A DNA stretch of 22,141 bases from WJJR01 sp964440935. Lineage in GTDB: Bacteria; Zixibacteria; MSB-5A5; WJJR01. The stretch lies in assembly GCA_964440935.1 (NCBI GenBank), contig CAYTTY010000050.1:1-22141 (forward strand), read 5' to 3'. The notes beneath the pieces were generated by a model. That model was not told the DNA's origin. It ran no database searches and worked only from the letters and a program-made list of their open reading frames with translations. A program made the translations under genes and the position numbers. The first letter of the stretch is position 1. Every line of letters starts with the position of its first letter. This document shows, one piece after another, positions 6,614 to 14,321 of the stretch.

Positions 6614-9310
6614 ATGACGACAGTCCCACTGCCAAAACCCTGGTCAACGTCGATTGATGATGCGCTGTCCACACTGGAAGTGGATCGTGAGCAGGGATTG
6701 TCGACGGAGCGTGTCACAGAGTCGCGTGGCCGCTACGGCGACAACCGCCTGCAGGCAGCAAAACGCCGGTCAATGTGGGCCATCGTCATTGACCAGTTTA
6801 AGAGCCTCGTTATTCTCCTGCTCGCAGCGGCTGCGATTGTATCATTTCTGATCGGTCATTACGTCGAGGCCATTGCTGTTGTCGCCGCCATTCTGATTAA
6901 CACGGTGATTGGATTCGTGACGGAACTCAAGGCCACGCGCTCGATGGACGCATTGCGGCAGTTGAGTAAACGGACAGCCTCCGTCATCCGCAACGGTGAC
7001 TACCAGGAAATTGCTGCCAGTGATATTGTGATCGGCGACATTGTGGTTGTCAATGCGGGTGATCTGATCCCCTCCGACATCCGCTGGATCGAAGCCAACA
7101 AGCTACGTGTTAACGAATCAGCCCTCACCGGGGAGTCGGTTCCGGTCGACAAAAGCACCGATCCGGTGGACGAGGATGCCGAACTCGCCAATCGTACAAG
7201 CATGGGATTCCGGGGAACGGCGGTGACCGTTGGAACGGGACTGGGGATTACCGTCGCCGTGGGACGGCAATCCGAAATCGGCCAGATCCAGGAGATGGTG
7301 GAAGAAGCCGAGGAAGAAATTACGCCCCTCGAACAACGACTCAACCGTCTCGCCCGCCGCCTCATTTGGTTGACCATCGCATTGGCCGTTGTCGCTGGTG
7401 GTGTCGGTGTCCTGCGGGGCGAATCGATCGAATTGATGATCAAGATGGCGGTTGCTTTGGCCGTGGCCGCCATTCCTGAAGGCTTACCCATTGTGGCCAC
7501 CGTGGCACTGGCGCGCGGCATGCTGCAAATGTCGCGTCGCAATGCGATCGTTAACCGGCTGGCATCAGTGGAAACATTGGGTGCTACAAGCGTCATCGGT
7601 TCCGACAAAACCGGAACGCTTACAGAGAACGAAATGACGGCCCGCCGGTACGTTCTTGCTCAACAGGACGTCACCGTGAAACCCGGCAATGGCGATGATT
7701 CTGTGCATCTGAAAACCAATGATCACGAGACGTCCGCCGACGAGGGAACTCCGCTGTACCATGCGATCCGAACCGGTGTGCTGTGTAACAATGCCTCTTT
7801 ATCCGACGACGATGCAGGCGCGCCTCGCGGCATCGGCGATCCAATGGAAGTTGCCCTGTTGGCCATTGGGCGAAAGGTCGGCTTCGAGCGTGATAAGCTG
7901 CTCGAACAGATGCCCGAAGCGCGTGAGATTGCTTTTGATCAGGAGACGCGCATGATGGCCACGTTCAACGAGGAGAATGGGGCGTATCGCGTCTCGGTCA
8001 AAGGCTCACCCGAGGCTGTTTTCGATGCCTGCACGCAGGTTTATACCGATAAGGACGAACAACGCGATCTGTCAGAGGATGAATGCCAGCAATGGGAACA
8101 GCGTATCACGGAACTCGCTGATGAAGGGTTACGCGTACTCGCACTCGCAACGAAAACGGTCGAGGATGATAATGCGGAACCATACGAAAATCTCACATTG
8201 ATTGGATGCGTCGGGCTGTTGGATCCGGCTCGCGACGATGTTCCCGATGCGATCGAGCGTTGCCACCAGGCCGGGATTCGCGTTGTCATGATGACCGGCG
8301 ATCAACTGGGAACGGCACGGGCGATTGCGCACGACATTGGACTCATCGACGATGCGCGGGCCCCGGTCAAACTGGGATCCGAAATCAAGCCTGTCGACGA
8401 ACTCACGGATGACGACCGCAACGAACTGTTGCAAGCCCATGTCTTCGCACGTGTGAGTCCACGGCAAAAGCTGACGCTCATCGACATTCATCAGAAGGCA
8501 GGGTCGGTCGTGGCGATGACCGGTGACGGCGTCAATGATGCACCCGCGCTGAAGGAAGCCGACATCGGCGTGGCCATGGGCCAGCGCGGAACCGAGGTCG
8601 CCAAGCAGGCCGCCGATATGGTGTTGCAGGACGACGCCTTTCCGACGATTGTCGCAGCGGTCCGTCAGGGACGCACTATCTTTGAGAATATTCGCAAGTT
8701 TGTGCTCTTTCTGTTATCCGGGAACATGGCGGAGATTGTGGCCGTCGCTGCGGCCGCCAGTCTCAACTGGCCGTTGCCGCTGCTGCCGCTGCAGATCCTG
8801 TTTTTGAATCTGGTGTTGGATGTGTTTCCGGCGCTGGCATTGGGTGTCGGTGAGGGAGATCCGCATATCATGGAGAAGCCCCCGCGGCCGTCGGACGAGT
8901 CTACATTGACACCCGCTCACTGGTCGGCGATTGTGATCTACGGCGTTATTATGACTCTCGCCATCCTCGGGGCTCTCTTGGCAGCTCTGCATTGGCTGAA
9001 CTTTGGTCCGGAACATGCGGTCACGGTTAGTTTCCTGACATTGGCGTTCTCACGTCTGTGGCATGTGTTCAATATGCGTGATAACGCTTCTCATTGGCTG
9101 ATGAATGAGATTACCCGTAATCGGTACGTCTGGGGTGCGGTCGTGTTGTGCGCGGGGCTGATTCTCGCCGCCGTGTATGTACCCGTGCTGGCGGAAGTGT
9201 TGACACTTCATCATCCCGGTCCGTCCGGATGGCTGCTGGCGCTGGGGGCCAGTCTGGTTCCGTTGATCGTGGGTCAACTCTTGAAAGCCGTCCGGGTGAT
9301 CAGAGTGTAA
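6614..9310 (+). CDS. P-type cation-transporting ATPase (P2A / SERCA-like)
   Basis: This 898-residue ATP-driven cation pump has every core motif of the family. TGES lies at 172-175 (actuator), PEGLP at 288-292 (M4), DKTGTLT at 331-337 (Asp331 is phosphorylated), KGSPEA in the nucleotide domain, and MTGDGVNDAP near 635-644. There are about ten membrane segments: four before the P domain and the rest after residue ~690. Ion-site residues resemble the Ca pump SERCA: Glu289 (E309), Asn704 and Glu707 in M5 (N768, E771), and Asn732 and Asp736 in M6 (N796, D800). Leu735 replaces Thr799. Ca2+ or Mn2+ export is the best guess; the ion is not proven. The start has only a weak Shine-Dalgarno, but the N-terminus fits the family's cation-ATPase N domain. 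The AI-2E-family gene follows 19 bases later. Confidence 0.94.
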   Translation: MTTVPLPKPWSTSIDDALSTLEVDREQGLSTERVTESRGRYGDNRLQAAKRRSMWAIVIDQFKSLVILLLAAAAIVSFLIGHYVEAIAVVAAILINTVIGFVTELKATRSMDALRQLSKRTASVIRNGDYQEIAASDIVIGDIVVVNAGDLIPSDIRWIEANKLRVNESALTGESVPVDKSTDPVDEDAELANRTSMGFRGTAVTVGTGLGITVAVGRQSEIGQIQEMVEEAEEEITPLEQRLNRLARRLIWLTIALAVVAGGVGVLRGESIELMIKMAVALAVAAIPEGLPIVATVALARGMLQMSRRNAIVNRLASVETLGATSVIGSDKTGTLTENEMTARRYVLAQQDVTVKPGNGDDSVHLKTNDHETSADEGTPLYHAIRTGVLCNNASLSDDDAGAPRGIGDPMEVALLAIGRKVGFERDKLLEQMPEAREIAFDQETRMMATFNEENGAYRVSVKGSPEAVFDACTQVYTDKDEQRDLSEDECQQWEQRITELADEGLRVLALATKTVEDDNAEPYENLTLIGCVGLLDPARDDVPDAIERCHQAGIRVVMMTGDQLGTARAIAHDIGLIDDARAPVKLGSEIKPVDELTDDDRNELLQAHVFARVSPRQKLTLIDIHQKAGSVVAMTGDGVNDAPALKEADIGVAMGQRGTEVAKQAADMVLQDDAFPTIVAAVRQGRTIFENIRKFVLFLLSGNMAEIVAVAAAASLNWPLPLLPLQILFLNLVLDVFPALALGVGEGDPHIMEKPPRPSDESTLTPAHWSAIVIYGVIMTLAILGALLAALHWLNFGPEHAVTVSFLTLAFSRLWHVFNMRDNASHWLMNEITRNRYVWGAVVLCAGLILAAVYVPVLAEVLTLHHPGPSGWLLALGASLVPLIVGQLLKAVRVIRV

Positions 9311-9329
9311 TGAAGGAGATGTGTTGTTA

Positions 9330-10403
9330 ATGGCTCCGGATGAATCCGGCCGCAAAGAATTCATTACGCGCACCGTGATCGTCACCGCTGTGATTGCGGC
9401 GATGATCGTGTTCTTGTTTGTGATGCGCCACGTTGCCCAGATGCTGCTGGTTCTGTTTGCCGGTGTACTGCTGGCTGTGTTGTTGGACAACCTGGCCAAT
9501 CGGTTGACGCACCTGAGTCACCTGCCACGTCCGATCACATTGAGCGTCGTCATCGTGCTTCTACTGTTGGTTGGCACGTTGTTCGGGTGGTTCATCGGTC
9601 CACGCATTGCCGACCAAATGTCGGGCCTTATTGAACGCATCCCCGAAGCACTGACCAATGTTCAGGACGAATTGCGCGCCACCGCGCTGGGCCGGCAGGT
9701 TCTTCGCATCCTGGCCGATCCGCAGGAGTTCTTACAACCGGGAAGCGAACTGTTCGGTCAGGTCACCGGCATATTCTCGACCGCACTGGGCGCACTCACC
9801 AGCGTGCTGATTACCTTCTTCATCGGGATCTATCTCGCCGCCAATCCGCACTCATACATGACCAACGCGGCCATGATTGTCCCCCCGGCCATGCGTGAGC
9901 GGGCGATGCAAGTATTGATCGCCGTCGGTCGGGCATTGCGCTGGTGGCTGGCGGGTCGTCTGGCATCGATGGTTATCGTAGGGATTCTGACAGCGATCGG
10001 ATTCTGGATTGCCGGGATTCCGCTCGCGCTGACACTGGGGCTCATAGCAGCGGTTCTTAGCTTTGTGCCTCTGATCGGACCAACGCTGGCAGCCATTCCC
10101 ATGATTCTGGTGGCATTGGCAGAGGACCCGACACTGGTGATCTGGGCACTCTTGGTGTATGGCATTGTCCAGTTGCTGGAAACATACGTCATTACGCCGG
10201 TTATCCAGAAAGAAGCGGTCTTCATTCCGCCGGCGTTGTTGTTATCGGTTGAGATTCTCATGGGCGTGCTCTTTGGGATTCCGGGAATCCTGCTGGCAAC
10301 ACCCCTCGCCGTTATCGGCATCGTTCTGGTGCAGATGCTCTATATCGAAGACGTGCTCGGCGATTCGATACGTGTCATGGGTGATCATGGCCCGAAAGAC
10401 TGA
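9330..10403 (+). CDS. AI-2E family transporter (PerM/YdiK-like membrane protein)
   Basis: This 357-residue integral membrane protein has about seven or eight hydrophobic segments: two or three near the N-terminus, a soluble stretch at ~90-140, and a cluster from ~140 to the end. Around residues 243-256 is the characteristic SFVPLIGPTLAAIP segment of the AI-2E transporter family. Members have been linked to autoinducer-2 export or to Na+/H+ antiport, so the substrate cannot be read from sequence. The start is ambiguous. AAGGAG (9313-9318) lies 11 bases before the ATG at 9330, 5 before an in-frame TTG (9324) and 2 before a GTG (9321). The ATG gives the most natural N-terminus. It is probably co-transcribed with the ATPase (19-base gap) and the phosphoketolase (51-base gap). 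Confidence 0.88.
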   Translation: MAPDESGRKEFITRTVIVTAVIAAMIVFLFVMRHVAQMLLVLFAGVLLAVLLDNLANRLTHLSHLPRPITLSVVIVLLLLVGTLFGWFIGPRIADQMSGLIERIPEALTNVQDELRATALGRQVLRILADPQEFLQPGSELFGQVTGIFSTALGALTSVLITFFIGIYLAANPHSYMTNAAMIVPPAMRERAMQVLIAVGRALRWWLAGRLASMVIVGILTAIGFWIAGIPLALTLGLIAAVLSFVPLIGPTLAAIPMILVALAEDPTLVIWALLVYGIVQLLETYVITPVIQKEAVFIPPALLLSVEILMGVLFGIPGILLATPLAVIGIVLVQMLYIEDVLGDSIRVMGDHGPKD

Positions 10404-10454
10404 TTGGCTGTATATTCCGACGTGATGAGAACCAATAGGAGATGGGATGGAACG

Positions 10455-12824
10455 ATGACCAACAGCCTCACGAATGATGAACGGAAGACGATCGACGCGT
10501 TCTGGCGCGCCGCCAATTACCTGTCGGTCGGCCAGATTTACCTCTATGACAATCCACTGCTCCGGGAACCATTGCAGGCCGAACACATCAAACCGCGTCT
10601 CCTCGGGCATTGGGGCACCACGCCGGGGTTGAACTTCCTCTATGCGCATCTGAATCGTCTGATCAAACAACACGATTTGAATATGATCTATATCACCGGA
10701 CCCGGACACGGCGGTCCGGCCCTGGTAGCGTGCACGTACTTGGAAGGCACCTACAGCGAACTGTATCCGCATGTGCCGCAGGACGTCGACGGCATGAAGA
10801 AGCTGTTCACACAGTTCTCTTTTCCCGGTGGTGTGCCCAGTCATGCCGCACCCGAAACGCCCGGGTCGATCCATGAGGGTGGCGAACTCGGTTACGCGCT
10901 GGCGCATGCCTTCGGCGCCGCGTTTGACAATCCCGATCTGATTGTCGCCTGTGTGGTGGGCGATGGGGAAGCCGAAACCGGACCGTTGGCCGCCAGTTGG
11001 CACTCGAACAAGTTTCTCAATCCCGCTCATGACGGTGCGGTACTGCCGATTCTCCATCTCAATGGTTACAAAATCGCCGGGCCGACCGTGCTGGCACGCA
11101 TTCCCGAGGATGATCTGAAGAGCTTGTTCATTGGATACGGATACGAGCCATACATTGTCGCCGGATCGGACCCGCAGGCAATGCACGAACTCATGGCCGG
11201 GACGTTGGACACGGTAACGGCACGGATCCATGAGATTCAGAGCAGCGCTCGTGCCGGTGAGAACATCGGTACGATCCGTTGGCCGATGATTATTATGCGG
11301 ACACCGAAAGGGTGGACCTGCCCCAAGGAGATTGACGGTAAACGTGTCGAGGATTCCTGGCGCGCGCACCAAGTGCCGATTGCCAGGGCAAAGTCCGATA
11401 AAAAACAACTTAAGCTCCTCGAAGAATGGATGCGCAGCTATAGACCGGAGGAGTTGTTCGATGACACCGGTCGCCCGGTGTCCGTTGTGACTGACATGGC
11501 GCCACAAGGTGACCGTCGCATGGGCGCCAATCCGCACGCCAACGGCGGGCTGTTGTTGCATCCGCTGAAAATGCCGGACTTTCGCGACTATGCCGTCGAG
11601 GTATCCGCACCGGGACGGACTCGTGGCGAGGCCACCCGGGCCCTCGGTTCGTTCCTTCGTGATATCATGAAACGCAATGAAGGGGAACGCAATTTCCGGC
11701 TGTTTGGCCCGGATGAAACCGCATCAAACCGTCTCGGCAACGTCTTCGAAGTGACTGACCGCACGTGGATGGCGGAGCGCTTTCCCGGTGACGAACATCT
11801 GGCGCCTGATGGACGCGTGATGGAAATCCTCAGCGAACATATGTGCCAGGGGTGGCTCGAAGGATATCTGTTGACCGGGCGCCACGGATTGTTCAATTGC
11901 TACGAGGCCTTTATTCACATCGTCGACTCGATGTTCAACCAGCATGCCAAGTGGCTGAAAGTGGCGGCCGATGATATCGAGTGGCGGCGTCCGATTGCAT
12001 CGCTCAATTACCTGTTGTCGTCGCATGTCTGGCGGCAGGATCACAACGGTTTCAGTCATCAGGATCCCGGTTTTATCGATCATGTGGTCAACAAAAAAGC
12101 CGACGTGATTCGTGTTTATCTTCCACCCGATGCGAATACACTGCTGTCTGTGGCTGACCATTGCCTGCGCAGCCGCAACTATGTCAATGTCATTGTCGCC
12201 GGCAAACAGCCCGAACCGCAGTGGCTGAACATGGATGCGGCGATCAAACACTGCACGGCGGGCATCGGATTGTGGGAGTGGGCGAGCAACGACGAGAACG
12301 CCGAACCCGATGTGGTGATGGCGTGTTGCGGTGGTGCGCCGACACTCGAAACGCTGGCGGCCGTCGATCTGCTACGCCAGCGGGTCCCGGAACTGAAGGT
12401 CCGTGTGGTCAATGTTGTCGATCTGATGCGTTTGCAGCCCGAGGAGGAGCATCCACACGGATTGTCTGATCGAGACTTCGATGCCTTATTCACGAAAGAC
12501 AAACCAATCATCTTCGCCTATCACGGGTATCCGTGGCTGATTCATCGGCTGACCTACCGCCGCACCAACCACAAGAATCTCCATGTGCGTGGCTATAAGG
12601 AAGAGGGAACGACAACTACACCGTTTGATATGGTTGTTCTCAATGATCTCGATCGCTTCCACTTGGTGTCCGACGTGGCCGAGCGGGTGCCGCAATTACA
12701 GAACCAGGCGGCGCGGCTGAAGCAGTTTGTGCGCGACAAGCTGATCGACCATCATGCGTACGTGACGACCTACGGTGAGGACATGCCCGAGATCACCGGA
12801 TGGGAATGGCCGCACGGGCGGTGA
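10455..12824 (+). CDS. xfp: Xylulose-5-phosphate / fructose-6-phosphate phosphoketolase
   Basis: This 789-residue thiamine-diphosphate enzyme cleaves xylulose 5-phosphate, and often fructose 6-phosphate, with phosphate to give acetyl phosphate plus glyceraldehyde 3-phosphate or erythrose 4-phosphate. It matches the family along its whole length. Visible motifs are GHWGTTPGLNF near the N-terminus, GPGHGGPA (82-89), FPGGVPSHAAPETPGSIHEGGELGY, GDGEAETGP (169-177, ThDP/Mg binding), HLNGYKIAGPT, RTPKGWTCP, FGPDETASNR, HVWRQDHNGFSHQDPG and the terminal TTTPFDM region. I chose the ATG at 10455 because family members start a similar distance before the YWRVANYLS-type segment and AGGAG and GGGATGG lie upstream; an ATG at 10425 is in frame. 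No acetate kinase or phosphotransacetylase is in the window, so the fate of acetyl phosphate is not shown. Confidence 0.96.
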   Translation: MTNSLTNDERKTIDAFWRAANYLSVGQIYLYDNPLLREPLQAEHIKPRLLGHWGTTPGLNFLYAHLNRLIKQHDLNMIYITGPGHGGPALVACTYLEGTYSELYPHVPQDVDGMKKLFTQFSFPGGVPSHAAPETPGSIHEGGELGYALAHAFGAAFDNPDLIVACVVGDGEAETGPLAASWHSNKFLNPAHDGAVLPILHLNGYKIAGPTVLARIPEDDLKSLFIGYGYEPYIVAGSDPQAMHELMAGTLDTVTARIHEIQSSARAGENIGTIRWPMIIMRTPKGWTCPKEIDGKRVEDSWRAHQVPIARAKSDKKQLKLLEEWMRSYRPEELFDDTGRPVSVVTDMAPQGDRRMGANPHANGGLLLHPLKMPDFRDYAVEVSAPGRTRGEATRALGSFLRDIMKRNEGERNFRLFGPDETASNRLGNVFEVTDRTWMAERFPGDEHLAPDGRVMEILSEHMCQGWLEGYLLTGRHGLFNCYEAFIHIVDSMFNQHAKWLKVAADDIEWRRPIASLNYLLSSHVWRQDHNGFSHQDPGFIDHVVNKKADVIRVYLPPDANTLLSVADHCLRSRNYVNVIVAGKQPEPQWLNMDAAIKHCTAGIGLWEWASNDENAEPDVVMACCGGAPTLETLAAVDLLRQRVPELKVRVVNVVDLMRLQPEEEHPHGLSDRDFDALFTKDKPIIFAYHGYPWLIHRLTYRRTNHKNLHVRGYKEEGTTTTPFDMVVLNDLDRFHLVSDVAERVPQLQNQAARLKQFVRDKLIDHHAYVTTYGEDMPEITGWEWPHGR

Positions 12825-12900
12825 TGTGCGTTGGTAAAGGTGGAGAAGTCATTTCTAACAGGGCGCTGAACAACGGACTGTGGCCCCGGAACCCCAACCG

Positions 12901-12939
12901 TGTCATCCCAAGTCCGCCTCAGGCGGACTCGGGATGACA
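12901..12939. repeat. REP-like perfect hairpin (TGTCATCCC type)
   Basis: TGTCATCCC (12901-12909) pairs with GGGATGACA (12931-12939), and AGTCCGCC (12911-12918) with GGCGGACT (12922-12929). This leaves a three-base loop and one A/C mismatch, 17 base pairs in all. There is no U-tract, so it is more likely a dispersed palindromic repeat than a terminator. Element 3 (14164-14249) shares the TGTCATCCC start. Confidence 0.65.
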
Positions 12940-12998
12940 TTGAGGAGATTGCGCCGAATCGTGGATTTTTCCGCACCCTGCTAAAGTGGTTGAGTCAA

Positions 12999-13020
12999 GG
13001 GCAAATCCCCACACGACTCA
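12999..13020 (+). repeat. Shared upstream motif, copy B
   Basis: GGGCAAATCCCCACA followed by CGACTCA lies 24 bases before the BrkB-family ATG. It matches 14 of 15 bases plus a 7-base tail of the motif upstream of aconitase (6451-6478, minus strand). TGAGTC at 12991-12996 is an inverted partner of GACTCA at the end of the motif. Confidence 0.4.
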
Positions 13021-13044
13021 TTGCGTGGTTCCGTAAGTTATAAC

Positions 13045-13908
13045 ATGGCCGTGCTGAAACTCCTCAAAGACGCGATCTTCAAGTTCTTCGATGATGACGC
13101 GGTCACCCTTGCCGGATCGGTGGCGTTCTTTACCACTCTGTCATTGGCTCCGCTTCTGGTCATTCTGATTGGTGTGGTCGGATTCTTCGGTGACAAGATC
13201 CATACACATCTAATCGACGAGATCACAACCCTCGTTGGCCCGACCGCCGGTCGCACCATCGATATGATTGTGCAGCACGCGGCACAGAAGAAACTGACCG
13301 GCGGCATCACGGCGATTGTCGGCCTCGTGACATTGTTCTTCTCAGCGACTGGCGTGTTTGTTCAGTTGCAGAAATCGATGAATCGTATCTGGGGCGTGGA
13401 GCCAAAATCGGGGCGTGAAATTCGCGAGTTCTTCCGCAAACGGCTGGTCTCACTCGGGATGGTTTTCGGGATCGGTTTCCTGTTATTGGTATCATTGATG
13501 GTGAGCGCGGTGATGGCAGCCGTTGTGCCCGGCGAGGGCTGGATGTGGCACCTGCTCAATCACGGCGCCTCGCTGCTCATTTACTATTTGCTGTTCGGAT
13601 TTATACTTCAATATCTGCCGGATGTTACAATTCGCTGGCGCGATGCTGCGATGGGCGCATTCTTCACGGCTCTGCTGTTTGATATTGGAAAAATTCTGAT
13701 TGGACAGTATCTGGGGACCAGCAGTATCGGTTCTGCCTACGGTGCAGCCGGATCGTTGGTAATTCTGCTGTTGTGGACCTATTACTCGTCCTTGATCATC
13801 TTTTACGGGACAGAACTTGCCGTTTTGTACACGCAGCGCTTCGGCGGCCAGTACGCGCCGAACAATTTGGCCCAGTGGCGCGATCCGGCGAAGTGTGAGA
13901 TCACCTGA
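13045..13908 (+). CDS. YihY/BrkB family inner-membrane protein
   Basis: This 287-residue membrane protein has six predicted hydrophobic segments. Family marks are the N-terminal FxFFDDDAVTLAGSVAFFTTLSLAPLLVI-type segment and the late stretch AAGSLVILLLWTYYSS followed by FYGTELA. The family was once annotated as ribonuclease BN, but that is not its activity. Its molecular function is unsettled; transport or envelope roles have been proposed. The Shine-Dalgarno before the ATG at 13045 is poor. An in-frame TTG at 13021 would add eight residues but overlaps the end of the shared upstream motif. The gene lies 220 bases beyond phosphoketolase on the same strand and may have its own promoter. Confidence 0.88.
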   Translation: MAVLKLLKDAIFKFFDDDAVTLAGSVAFFTTLSLAPLLVILIGVVGFFGDKIHTHLIDEITTLVGPTAGRTIDMIVQHAAQKKLTGGITAIVGLVTLFFSATGVFVQLQKSMNRIWGVEPKSGREIREFFRKRLVSLGMVFGIGFLLLVSLMVSAVMAAVVPGEGWMWHLLNHGASLLIYYLLFGFILQYLPDVTIRWRDAAMGAFFTALLFDIGKILIGQYLGTSSIGSAYGAAGSLVILLLWTYYSSLIIFYGTELAVLYTQRFGGQYAPNNLAQWRDPAKCEIT

Positions 13909-13931
13909 TACCGTCTTGAATTCCCTTCACC

Positions 13932-14058
13932 GTGCCATTACGCGCCGTCGCGTGACGGCGATCTCCACTACCGACAAGGCGTCGCCCGAGGGCGGGTGAC
14001 GCCACACATGACCACCGTTTTGGCTTCAAACGGACAGTACTTCTGACAATCGCTCTAT
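13932..14058. repeat. MITE-like element 2 (second copy of the 128-base unit)
   Basis: The unit matches 1584-1711 at about 89% identity and ends in the same right terminal repeat, TACTTCTGACAATCGCTCTA (14038-14057). No left terminal repeat is recognisable; similarity begins 23 bases after the BrkB-family stop codon. The unit contains three potential hairpins, perfect in this copy: GCCGTC/GACGGC, GGCGTC/GACGCC and CCGTTT/AAACGG. Element 1 keeps them only partly. Confidence 0.72.
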
Positions 14059-14082
14059 AACACCTGGCTTCAGCCAGGTGTT
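14059..14082. repeat. Perfect 10-bp hairpin between elements 2 and 3
   Basis: AACACCTGGC (14059-14068) pairs perfectly with GCCAGGTGTT (14073-14082) around a TTCA loop. Only three T residues end the stem on the plus strand and no longer U-tract follows, so termination would be weak. It could serve as a terminator for the BrkB-family transcript or as a structural part of the repeats. Confidence 0.6.
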
Positions 14083-14097
14083 TGCGATGCGGTTGCC

Positions 14098-14293
14098 TAG
14101 AGCGATTGTCATAAGTATTTTCCGTTCGCGACGGCAATCCATTGGGCCGTCAGGGACCCTCGCTGTCATCCCCGTCCGCCGCGGCGGAGGGAGCCATTTT
14201 GAGCCCAGCCACGCGCGGAAAATGGATTCCTGCTTTCGCGGGAATGACAACACTTCTCAATTTAATCGGAAAGTTATTCTGACAATTGCTCTA
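14098..14293. repeat. MITE-like element 3 with the same terminal repeats and a different interior
   Basis: The left end TAGAGCGATTGTCATAAGTA (14098-14117) and right end TTATTCTGACAATTGCTCTA (14274-14293) are inverted repeats with four mismatches over 20 bases and match the ends of element 1. The interior is unrelated to elements 1 and 2. At 14164-14249 it contains a long imperfect palindrome that starts TGTCATCCCCG and ends CGGGAATGACA. Confidence 0.65.
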
Positions 14294-14312
14294 ACCGTTG
14301 TAACGGTTTTTT
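14293..14312 (+). terminator. Possible rho-independent terminator, plus strand
   Basis: AACCG (14293-14297) pairs with CGGTT (14304-14308) around TTGTAA, followed by a run of six T (14307-14312). The stem is short (5-6 bp). It faces the plus strand, so it would end transcripts arriving from the BrkB-family gene about 385 bases upstream, just before the 3' end of the nitrilase gene. Confidence 0.45.
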
Positions 14313-14321
14313 CTGTGCCCG

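Larger units (their letters stand above)
12825..13044. other. Intergenic region, phosphoketolase to BrkB-family gene
   Basis: These 220 non-coding bases contain the hairpin repeat at 12901-12939 and motif copy B at 12999-13020. There is no U-tract terminator after the phosphoketolase. A promoter for the downstream gene is not obvious. Confidence 0.6.
13909..14321. other. Repeat-filled intergenic region between BrkB-family gene and nitrilase
   Basis: These 413 bases between convergent genes are almost entirely repeats: element 2 (13932-14058), a perfect hairpin (14059-14082), element 3 (14098-14293) and a possible terminator (14293-14312). No gene is supported. Confidence 0.75.

Noticed and set aside
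7000..7608. A 202-codon minus-strand frame
   Set aside because: It is antisense to the P-type ATPase core (TGES to DKTGT) and is low-complexity, rich in Ser, Thr and Pro, as expected of a shadow frame.
10242..11561. A 439-codon open frame on the minus strand
   Set aside because: It lies antisense to the phosphoketolase and the end of the AI-2E gene. Its translation has no family motifs, whereas the plus-strand proteins match their families throughout.
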